Below, piece after piece: positions 58,052 through 64,000 of a stretch of 64,000 bases of DNA. A program made the translations under genes and the position numbers. How positions within the stretch are numbered: position 1 is the first letter of the stretch; each line of letters starts with the position of its first letter. This stretch comes from Mycobacterium ostraviense (GTDB lineage Bacteria > Actinomycetota > Actinomycetes > Mycobacteriales > Mycobacteriaceae), in contig NZ_NKRE01000001.1 in the NCBI RefSeq assembly GCF_002705925.1, positions 3,803,625-3,867,624 on the forward strand. Direction: 5' to 3'. The notes below the pieces were generated by a model. It ran no database searches. It was not told where the DNA came from and worked only from the letters and a program-made list of their open reading frames with translations.

Positions 58052-59218
58052 ATGGAGTTTGAGCTCACGGAAGACCAGGAGCTGATTCGCCGGTCGGTGG
58101 CGGAGTTGGCGCGCAAGTTCGACGACCACTACTGGATGGAAAAAGACCAGGCGTACGAGTTTCCGCTCGAGTTCTACCGCGCCATAGCCGACGGCGGCTG
58201 GCTGGGGATGACGATTCCGACCGAGTACGGCGGCCATGGCCTGGGCATCACCGAGGCCACGATCCTGCTGGAGGAGGTCGCCAAATCCGGCGGCGCAATG
58301 AATGCCGCCAGCTCGATTCACTTGTCGATCTTCGGCATGCAACCCGTAGTGGTGCACGGCTCCGAGGAACTCAAGGCGCGCACATTGCCGCGCGTCGCCA
58401 CTGGCGAAGTGCACGTGTGCTTCGGCGTGACCGAACCCGGTGCGGGGCTTGACACTTCACGCATCACCACCTTCGCCAAGCGCGACGGCGATCGCTATAT
58501 CGTCAACGGCCGCAAGGTGTGGATCTCCAAGGCGATGGAATCCGACAAGATTCTGCTGCTAACTCGCACCCAAAGCTATGACGAAGTCAGCAAGAAGACC
58601 GACGGGATGACGCTGTTCCTCACCGACCTGGACCGCAGCCACGTCGACGTCCGCCCGATTCCCAAGATGGGCCGCAACGCTGTGAGCTCCAACGAGTTGT
58701 TCATCGACAACCTGGAGGTGCCGGTCGAGGACCGGATTGGCGAGGAGGGCAAGGGTTTCCAGTACATCCTCGACGGACTGAACCCGGAGCGGATGCTGAT
58801 CGCGGCCGAAGCGTTAGGGATCGGCAGGGTCGCACTCGACAAGGCGGTCAAGTACGCCAACGAACGTGAGGTCTTCGGCCGGCCGATCGGCATGAACCAG
58901 GGCATCCAGTTCCCGCTGGCCGACGCGCTGGCCCGGCTGGACGCCGCCGAGCTGATGTTGCGCAAGGCGACGTGGCTCTATGACAACGGCAAACCCTGTG
59001 GGCGCGAAGCGAATACCGCCAAGTACCTGTGCGCCGACGCCGGTTTCACCGCGGCCGACCGGGCATTGCAAACCCACGGCGGCATGGGATACGCGGAGGA
59101 GTATCACGTCGCGCGCTACTTCCGCGAGGCCCGCCTGATGAAGATCGCACCGATCAGCCAGGAGATGATCCTGAATTTTCTTGGCACGCATGCGCTCAAG
59201 CTGCCTAGAAGTTACTGA
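58052..59218 (+). CDS. Acyl-CoA dehydrogenase
   Basis: The 388-residue full-length FadE-type protein has VCFGVTEPGAGLDTSRITTFA near 127, NGRKVWISKAMESDK, the catalytic-region segment LQTHGGMGYAEEYHVARYFREARLMKIAPISQEM with the C-terminal Glu region, and FLGTHALKLPRSY at the end. It is more typical of short/medium-chain single-subunit enzymes than the paired ones in this window. Ribosome binding site GAAAGGAGG is 14 bp before the ATG. A palindromic repeat follows the stop. Confidence 0.88.
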   Translation: MEFELTEDQELIRRSVAELARKFDDHYWMEKDQAYEFPLEFYRAIADGGWLGMTIPTEYGGHGLGITEATILLEEVAKSGGAMNAASSIHLSIFGMQPVVVHGSEELKARTLPRVATGEVHVCFGVTEPGAGLDTSRITTFAKRDGDRYIVNGRKVWISKAMESDKILLLTRTQSYDEVSKKTDGMTLFLTDLDRSHVDVRPIPKMGRNAVSSNELFIDNLEVPVEDRIGEEGKGFQYILDGLNPERMLIAAEALGIGRVALDKAVKYANEREVFGRPIGMNQGIQFPLADALARLDAAELMLRKATWLYDNGKPCGREANTAKYLCADAGFTAADRALQTHGGMGYAEEYHVARYFREARLMKIAPISQEMILNFLGTHALKLPRSY

Positions 59219-59241
59219 GCGACTCAGCGGTACTGTGTTGC

Positions 59242-59305
59242 TCGTCGAACGTGTACTCACTGCAATTTTTTCGTGATTTTTTCGCACTCAGTACACGTTC
59301 GGCGA
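59242..59305. repeat. Dispersed palindrome, copy 2 (also at 32678)
   Basis: The left arm (59242-59265) and right arm (59282-59305) pair at 20 of 24 positions around a T-rich 16-nt loop. Shared arm core: CGAACGTGTACT and AGTACACGTTCG. The right arm is identical to that at 32717-32740. It follows the acyl-CoA dehydrogenase stop, so terminator function is likely. Confidence 0.78.
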
Positions 59306-59351
59306 TGATGGGGTGGTGGGCGGGACGGGATTGGATTGATCGGAGCAGACC

Positions 59352-60500
59352 TTGCGTGAAACAGTCATCGTCGAAGCCGTGCGGACCGCGGTGGGAAAAC
59401 GCAACGGCGGATTGTCCGGAATGCACGCCGCCGACTTGTCCGCCATCGTCCTCAACGAACTGCTGGAACGCACCGGTATCAACCCTGAGATCGTCGACGA
59501 CGTGATCTGGGGGTGTGTGTCCCAGGTCGGTGACCAGTCCAGCAACATCGGCCGCTACGCGGTCCTGGCCGCGGGCTGGCCGGAGAGCATCCCGGGAACT
59601 ACGGTCAATCGGGCGTGCGGTTCCAGCCAGCAGGCGCTCGACTTTGCGGTGCAAGCGGTGATGTCGGGTCAGCAAGACGTCGTGGTGGCCGGTGGGGTCG
59701 AAGTGATGAGCCGCGTTCCGCTCGGTGCGGCCAGGGCGACCGGGATGCCGTATGGGCCGAAAGTCCTTGCCCGCTATGGTGATTTCTCGTTCAACCAAGG
59801 GCTGTCGGCGGAGATGATTGCCACGAAGTGGGGGTTTTCCCGGGGCCAGCTCGACGAATACTCCGCTCGATCCCATGAGCTCGCCGCCGCAGCCCAGGAC
59901 CGCGGGGCCTTCATCGGCCAGATCGTGCCGGTTTTTGTCGACCACGCAACGATGGTGAACGCCGACGAGGGCGTGCGGCGCGGGACCAGTGTCGAGAAAC
60001 TGGCGGCCCTCAAGCCGGCATTCATTGACGACGGTGTCATCCACGCGGGCAACTCGTCGCAAATCTCTGACGGCGCGGCCGCGCTGTTGGTGACCACCTC
60101 GGCGATGGCGCTGGAGCTGGGGTTGACGCCGATAGTGCGCTACCGAGCGGGCGCGGTCACCGGGGCCGATCCGGTGCTCATGCTCACCGGCCCGATTCCG
60201 GCGACCGAGAAGGTGCTGCGCAAGGCTTGTGTGGCGCTATCGGAGGTTGGCGTCTTCGAGGTGAACGAAGCGTTCGCGCCGGTGCCACTGGCGTGGCTCG
60301 CCGAAACCGGAGCCGATCCGGATCGGCTAAATCCGTTGGGCGGAGCCATCGCGCTGGGCCACCCGCTGGGCGCGTCCGGCGCGGTGTTGATGACGCGAAT
60401 GGTGCATCACATGCGCGACAACGGGATTCGCTACGGCCTACAGACCATGTGCGAGGGTGGCGGCACCGCCAACGCCACCCTCGTCGAGCTCGTGGCTTAA
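59352..60500 (+). CDS. Thiolase (acetyl-CoA acetyltransferase family)
   Basis: The 382-residue protein has the nucleophilic Cys in NRACGSSQQALDFA near 86, NEAFAPVPLAW near 300, GGAIALGHPLGASGAVLM near 336 and the second Cys in QTMCEGGGTANA near 370. The start is TTG at 59352, the only codon that fits the conserved RETVIVEAVRTAVG start. It would cleave a 3-ketoacyl-CoA. It lies after the acyl-CoA dehydrogenase and before a tetR gene, with no strong operator directly in front. Confidence 0.88.
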   Translation: MRETVIVEAVRTAVGKRNGGLSGMHAADLSAIVLNELLERTGINPEIVDDVIWGCVSQVGDQSSNIGRYAVLAAGWPESIPGTTVNRACGSSQQALDFAVQAVMSGQQDVVVAGGVEVMSRVPLGAARATGMPYGPKVLARYGDFSFNQGLSAEMIATKWGFSRGQLDEYSARSHELAAAAQDRGAFIGQIVPVFVDHATMVNADEGVRRGTSVEKLAALKPAFIDDGVIHAGNSSQISDGAAALLVTTSAMALELGLTPIVRYRAGAVTGADPVLMLTGPIPATEKVLRKACVALSEVGVFEVNEAFAPVPLAWLAETGADPDRLNPLGGAIALGHPLGASGAVLMTRMVHHMRDNGIRYGLQTMCEGGGTANATLVELVA

Positions 60501-60539
60501 CACGGTGCGTGCGCCGCCTCTTGTGGGCGCGGCCAAACC

Positions 60540-60563
60540 AACCTACTGTATGTTCAGTAGGTT
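60540..60563. promoter_or_regulatory. TetR-type operator before tetR at 60586
   Basis: Arms AACCTACTG (60540-60548) and CAGTAGGTT (60555-60563) pair perfectly around TATGTT. It lies 22 bp before the GTG start of the tetR gene, the usual place for autoregulation. The motif is unlike the GAGAAT sites and the site at 34220. Confidence 0.82.
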
Positions 60564-60585
60564 TTCGGTGAGACTAAGGAGTGCG

Positions 60586-61200
60586 GTGCCCGACGCACGG
60601 CCGTACAGCACGCTTCTGGCCAAGGGCGAGGACCGCAAGCAGCGGATCCTTGAGGTCGCGCAGCGGCTGTTGACGCGCAACGGCTGGCGCAATACGACGC
60701 TGGCCCAGATTGCCGGGGAAGCCGGGGTCAGCCCGGCGGGACTATTGCATCACTTCGAATCCAAGGAACAGCTGCTGCACGCGGTGCTAGACGCTCGTGA
60801 CCTCGATGACGACTCCCATGCCGACCGGGCCGGTGATCTCCTCGTCGAAATCGCACGGGTTGCCGATCGCTTCAACCGGGCACCCGAACTGGTCGGCACG
60901 TTCACCGTGCTGCTGGTCGAAAACATCCTTCCCGACGCCCCGCTGCACGACCGCATGCTGGCCCGACAGCGCGAAGCGATCGACATTGTCGCCGAACTCA
61001 TCCGGCGCGGTCAGGCGGACGGCCGGTATCGCAGCGAGATAGATCCGGCTGTCAAGGCAGTGGAGATTCTGGCCTTCGTCCACGGAATGGAAACGATATG
61101 GTTGCTCAATCCTTCGATACCCCTGACCGAGGTGTTCAAGGAGTACGCGGAGTCATTGGCACGGGACTTCGCCCCGCCCAGGACGTCCCAGAAGACATGA
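60586..61200 (+). CDS. TetR-family regulator
   Basis: The product has 204 residues from GTG at 60586 behind AAGGAG. Helix-turn-helix ILEVAQRLLTRNGWRNTTLAQIAGEAGVSPAGLLHHFESKEQLLHAVL (about 22-68), then a ligand domain with RQREAIDIVAELIRRGQADGRYR. The stop overlaps the following hypothetical gene (ATGA). The palindrome 22 bp upstream suggests autorepression; the P450-ferredoxin pair downstream may be controlled by it as well, but no copy of the palindrome is seen there. Confidence 0.9.
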   Translation: MPDARPYSTLLAKGEDRKQRILEVAQRLLTRNGWRNTTLAQIAGEAGVSPAGLLHHFESKEQLLHAVLDARDLDDDSHADRAGDLLVEIARVADRFNRAPELVGTFTVLLVENILPDAPLHDRMLARQREAIDIVAELIRRGQADGRYRSEIDPAVKAVEILAFVHGMETIWLLNPSIPLTEVFKEYAESLARDFAPPRTSQKT

Positions 61201-61700
61201 GATACCGCCTCGACGTCGTCGCTTCGAGCGTCGCCGACGTGGTGCAGTTCGCCGGCGGGTGGCTCTTTGACCGGGCGATGGCGGGCTGGGACGTCACCGT
61301 GCTTATCGCTGACCACCCTGACAACCGGCCGCTGCAGATCCTCGGGGTCCAGACACTCGACCTCGAAGACGCCTTGGCATCGGTGGATACCCGTCCGCGC
61401 CCACAGGCCCTGGCCGTCGCGGCCGATCTCTTCGGACGCGACTCGCGGGTGCGGCGAGGCGTGCTGAAGGCCCTCGATCATGGCGGCACCGAAGTCACGC
61501 TTTGGGGACAGACCTGGCCGGCCGAGCTGGATGACAGCGTCGGTCAGGTACAGCATCCGCTGAGCATGGCCGCTCGGACCTTCAAGGCTCAGGCGATGGC
61601 CGCGGCCGCGCTGCCCCAGGATTCCATCGGGCCAACCGAGATCTTCCGCAGCGGGTGGATGACCTGCCCGTCGGTCGCGGCTGATTTAGTCCCTGCCTAA
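61197..61700 (+). CDS. Hypothetical protein coupled to tetR
   Basis: The product has 167 residues from ATG at 61197, which overlaps the tetR stop by 4 bp. The first part alternates strands and helices (MRYRLDVVASSVADVVQFAGGWLFDRAMAGWDVTVLI), followed by DDHPDN-like residues and a Pro/Arg segment. No signal peptide or known domain. Tight coupling to tetR suggests it modulates or senses with the regulator. A longer frame from 61098 lies inside tetR and is rejected. Confidence 0.65.
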   Translation: MRYRLDVVASSVADVVQFAGGWLFDRAMAGWDVTVLIADHPDNRPLQILGVQTLDLEDALASVDTRPRPQALAVAADLFGRDSRVRRGVLKALDHGGTEVTLWGQTWPAELDDSVGQVQHPLSMAARTFKAQAMAAAALPQDSIGPTEIFRSGWMTCPSVAADLVPA

Positions 61701-61707
61701 CCAGCCT

Positions 61708-61764
61708 CGACTGTGAATGTCGCGACGCCTTCGCGGCGTAGTCGCGTCGTGGATTTCACGGTCG
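61708..61764. repeat. Dispersed palindrome (same type as 50677-50736)
   Basis: Arms CGACTGTGAATGTCGCGACGC (61708-61728 region) and its partner at 61744-61764 pair at about 16 of 21 positions. Shared core with the element at 50677: GTGAAT, CGACGC, GCGTCGT and TTCAC. It lies just behind the stop at 61700 and before the P450 promoter, so it may also end transcription of the tetR unit. Confidence 0.7.
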
Positions 61765-61835
61765 GCGTCGGGCCAACGTTGCGGTTGGCGACCTCCTATG
61801 GAAATGTCATACTCATTAGTGAGAGGGAGGTTCTC

Positions 61836-63107
61836 ATGTACGACGTCACCGAGGCGGACTTCTTCCGTGATGGCCGGCTCGTCGAGAACCCCTACCCCTA
61901 CTACGAGGCGCTGCGCCGCCAGTGTCCGGTCGTCCGGGAAAACCATTACGGGGTGACCATGGTGACCGGCTGGGATGAAGCGGTGGCGGTGTTGAACGAC
62001 GCCGAGACGTTCTCCTCGTGCATCTCGGTGACCGGCCCGTTCCCCGGTTTCCCGGTGCCGCTCGAGGGTGACGACGTAACCGAGCTGATCGAGCAGCATC
62101 GCGACGAGCTGCCGTTCAGCGACCAGCTGCCCACCCTGGACCCGCCGACACATACCAACCATCGCGCCCTGTTGATGCGGCTGATCACCCCCAAGCGCCT
62201 CAAGGAGAACGAGGACGCCATGTGGCTGCTCGCGGACCGGGTGCTCGACGGGTTCTTGGCCCCGGGCCAGGGCGAATTCATCAAGGGCTTCGCCGGACCC
62301 TTCACGCTGCTGGTGATCGCCGATCTGCTCGGCGTGCCGGAAGAGGACCGGGACACCTTCGTCAACAACATTCGCCAGCACTCGGGCGGCGGCATCGGCG
62401 GCACTGGCAAGGAATCGCTGGCGCACAACCCGCTGGAGTTCCTCTACGGCACCTTCTCCGACTACGTTCGGGACCGCCGCCGCGAACCCCGCGATGACGT
62501 CCTGACCGGCCTGGCCACCGCGACCTTTCCCGACGGCTCCGTCCCCGACATCGAGGACGTGGCCCGCGTTGCGTGCAACGTGTTCTCGGCGGGCCAGGAG
62601 ACCACCGTGCGGCTACTGGGTGCGGCGTTGCAGACCATCGGTGAGCGCCCCGACATTCAGGCGCAGTTGCGCAAGGACCGCAGCCTGATCCCGAACTTCA
62701 TCGAGGAGGCGCTGCGCATCGAGAGCCCGGTCAAGGGCGACTTTCGGATGAACCGGGTGCCCGTCAATATCGGTGGGGTCGACCTGCCCGCGGGCAGCAC
62801 CGTGATGGTTGTGCAGGCGGCCGCCAACCGGGATCCGCGCCGGTTCGAAGACCCCGCGACATTCGACCCGGCCCGCAAGAACGCGCGGCAGCATCTGTCG
62901 TTCGGGCGGGGGATTCACAGTTGTCCCGGTGCGCCGCTGGCGCGCGCCGAGACCCGGGTGGCACTGGAGCGGCTGCTGGACCGCACGTCGGACATCCGGA
63001 TCAACGAGCGTGCGCATGGTCCGGCGAATGACCGCCGGTACCAATATGTTCCGACCTACATCCTGCGTGGCCTGACCGAGCTGCATCTGGAGTTCACGCC
63101 GGCATGA
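61836..63107 (+). CDS. Cytochrome P450
   Basis: The protein has 423 residues: I-helix SAGQETTVRL, ExxR in EEALRIESP, heme loop FGRGIHSCPGAPLARAE with Cys near 368. ATG at 61836 lies directly behind AGGGAGG, inside a weak GAGA-N7-TTCTC sequence. The stop overlaps the ferredoxin start by 4 bp, so P450 and ferredoxin are translated together. The substrate is unknown; the long loop GPFPGFPVPLEGDDVTELIEQHRDELPF near 65-95 is a noticeable insertion in the substrate-binding region. Confidence 0.92.
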   Translation: MYDVTEADFFRDGRLVENPYPYYEALRRQCPVVRENHYGVTMVTGWDEAVAVLNDAETFSSCISVTGPFPGFPVPLEGDDVTELIEQHRDELPFSDQLPTLDPPTHTNHRALLMRLITPKRLKENEDAMWLLADRVLDGFLAPGQGEFIKGFAGPFTLLVIADLLGVPEEDRDTFVNNIRQHSGGGIGGTGKESLAHNPLEFLYGTFSDYVRDRRREPRDDVLTGLATATFPDGSVPDIEDVARVACNVFSAGQETTVRLLGAALQTIGERPDIQAQLRKDRSLIPNFIEEALRIESPVKGDFRMNRVPVNIGGVDLPAGSTVMVVQAAANRDPRRFEDPATFDPARKNARQHLSFGRGIHSCPGAPLARAETRVALERLLDRTSDIRINERAHGPANDRRYQYVPTYILRGLTELHLEFTPA

Positions 63108-63292
63108 GGGTGTGGGTAGACGACCAGTGCTGCCGTGGTCACGGCATGTGCCTGACGTTGTGTCCGGAGGTGTTCAGCCTGACCGACGACGGCTATGCCG
63201 AAGCGATAACGTCGGATGTGCCAACGGAATTGGAGGAAGCCGCCCGCGAGGCCATCGAATGCTGTCCCGAGCAGGCGATTAGCGAGCGATGA
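63104..63292 (+). CDS. P450-associated small ferredoxin with extra Cys
   Basis: The 62-residue protein has QCCRGHGMCLTLCPEVF at 8-24 and ECCPEQAI near 52-59. The usual single [3Fe-4S] pattern CxxHxxC...CP is there, but the position normally Ala in APEVF is Cys (LCPEVF), and further Cys lie next to two ligands (CC twice). A [4Fe-4S] cluster is therefore possible. It overlaps the P450 stop (ATGA) and is that enzyme's likely electron donor. Confidence 0.88.
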   Translation: MRVWVDDQCCRGHGMCLTLCPEVFSLTDDGYAEAITSDVPTELEEAAREAIECCPEQAISER

Positions 63293-63297
63293 CCGAC

Positions 63298-64000
63298 TCA
63301 GCCGGGCAGCCCGTCCACCCCGGCGACACCGGCGGCGCCGGGCTGGCCGGGCCCACCGGTGGCGCCGTTCGGGGCGCCCGATCCGCCGGCGCCGCCCGCC
63401 CCGGGGTTTCCGCCGGCCCCGCCGGCGCCCGCGCTGCCGCCCGCGCCGGAAGCACCCGAGTTGCCGAACAGCCCGCCGGCGCCCCCGTTGCCACCTACGC
63501 CCTGGAGGGAGTTGAAGCCGAATCCGCCCTTGCCCCCCGTCCCGCCGGGGCCGCCAACGTCGCCGGCGCCGCCGGCGCCGGCGTTTCCGCCAATGCCGCC
63601 CGCGCCGCCATCACCGATCAGCAGCCCGCCATGACCACCCGTACCGCCCGCGCCGCCGCTGCCACCGGTCGCCCCTGCGGCCCCGGCGCCGCCAGCCCCG
63701 CCGGTCCCCCCGGCACCGCCGATGCCGACGAAGCTGCTGGTGGAACTGCCTTGGCCTCCGGTGCCGCCCGTCCCGCCGGAGGCGCCGGTGCCGCCGACCC
63801 CCCCGGTGCCACCGGGACCACCCAGACCTGCGTTTATCGCGTTGCCGCCGGTGCCGCCCATGCCGCCGGGAGCACCGGCGCCACCGGCGCCACCGTTGCC
63901 ACCGGGGCCTCCGATGGTGCCCCTGTTAGGAGGATTCACAAAGTCGGAAGACGCGGTGCCGCCCGTACCGCCCATGCCGCCCGCGGCGCCGACGCCGCCA
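63298..64000 (-). CDS. PGRS-repeat protein, C-terminal part (cut by window edge)
   Basis: The minus-strand frame is open through the right edge and ends at 63298 (…GVAGVDGLPG). At least 230 residues consist of Gly-Gly-Xaa repeats (GGAGG, GGTGG, GGNGG) broken by short non-repeat islands such as FVNPPNRG and QGSSTSSFVG. This is the PGRS domain of PE_PGRS proteins; the PE domain would lie beyond the window. Such proteins are exported by ESX-5 and calcium-binding or surface roles have been proposed. The opposite strand is open as well, but only as a Pro/Ala shadow. Confidence 0.88.
   Translation of the reverse strand, partial: GGVGAAGGMGGTGGTASSDFVNPPNRGTIGGPGGNGGAGGAGAPGGMGGTGGNAINAGLGGPGGTGGVGGTGASGGTGGTGGQGSSTSSFVGIGGAGGTGGAGGAGAAGATGGSGGAGGTGGHGGLLIGDGGAGGIGGNAGAGGAGDVGGPGGTGGKGGFGFNSLQGVGGNGGAGGLFGNSGASGAGGSAGAGGAGGNPGAGGAGGSGAPNGATGGPGQPGAAGVAGVDGLPG

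Noticed and set aside
61821..61835. GAGAGGGAGGTTCTC before the P450 gene as another member of the GAGAAT operator set
   Set aside because: Only the outer bases pair, and the sequence coincides with the ribosome binding site, which explains the purine run. Too weak to list as a site.
63359..63634. Pro/Ala-rich plus-strand frame at the right end
   Set aside because: It is the complement of the Gly-rich PGRS repeats on the minus strand, whose repeat pattern is typical of the family.
1..64000. tRNA, rRNA or riboswitch genes
   Set aside because: I looked in the intergenic regions for cloverleaf-like or known riboswitch sequences and saw none that I could support; a covariance-model search was not possible.

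Overview
The window reads as chromosome of a slow-growing Mycobacterium outside the M. tuberculosis complex. The grounds are uniformly high GC, a stand-alone PE gene followed by a broken PPE gene, a PPE gene, a PGRS-repeat gene leaving the right edge, a DUF732 secreted protein, a mycofactocin-type short-chain dehydrogenase, many P450/ferredoxin and FadE-type genes, and copper genes with RicR-like boxes. No species can be named from the sequence alone. The left edge holds the 3' end of an IS3-family transposase.

Layout. 1-11.6 kb: RDD membrane protein; a divergent pair of units (EthD-like protein and [2Fe-2S] ferredoxin against acyl-CoA synthetase, two acyl-CoA dehydrogenases and enoyl-CoA hydratase); a hydrolase; small secreted and membrane proteins with a decayed DUF732 copy; thiolase plus MeaB-like GTPase. 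11.7-17.3 kb: PE gene, internally deleted PPE, MFS transporter, and two near-duplicate histidine kinases flanking one NarL-type regulator whose start region carries seven 11-bp repeats. 17.3-28.9 kb: an IclR-controlled ring-cleavage cluster (MhpC-, MhpA- and MhpB-like enzymes, two KstD-like flavoproteins, LLM monooxygenase, SDR, cyclase-family enzyme, hydrolase). 28.9-34.2 kb: copper oxidase MmcO with a RicR-like box, PPE, SDR, and a Doc-type toxin-antitoxin pair between two remnants of cyclase/LuxR regulators. 34.3-44.1 kb: a long TetR-led operon (ferredoxin, P450, amidohydrolase, two M24 proteins, crotonase, two-domain CoA-transferase, SDR). 44.4-63.3 kb: a second large oxidative catabolic region with P450, mycofactocin-type SDR, TetR, acyl-CoA dehydrogenases, Rieske oxygenase, amidohydrolases, thiolase, another TetR and a P450/ferredoxin pair. 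The window ends in a PGRS gene.

How the genes may work together. A 15-bp palindrome of form GAGAAT-NNN-ATTCTC stands before at least five units scattered over 54 kb: EthD/ferredoxin against acyl-CoA synthetase operon, thiolase-meaB, P450-SDR, tetR against acyl-CoA dehydrogenase, and the CMD-Rieske operon. The TetR gene at 47553-48272 lies beside a perfect copy, so I infer one regulon for uptake-activation, oxygenation and beta-oxidation of an unknown substrate. Three further regulator-operator pairs are visible: an IclR site at 19687, a TetR site at 34220 repeated at 31832, and a TetR site at 60540. Several proteins look like paired active and inactive halves (second M24 protein, N-terminal half of the CoA-transferase), and one amidohydrolase lacks the usual HxH metal motif.
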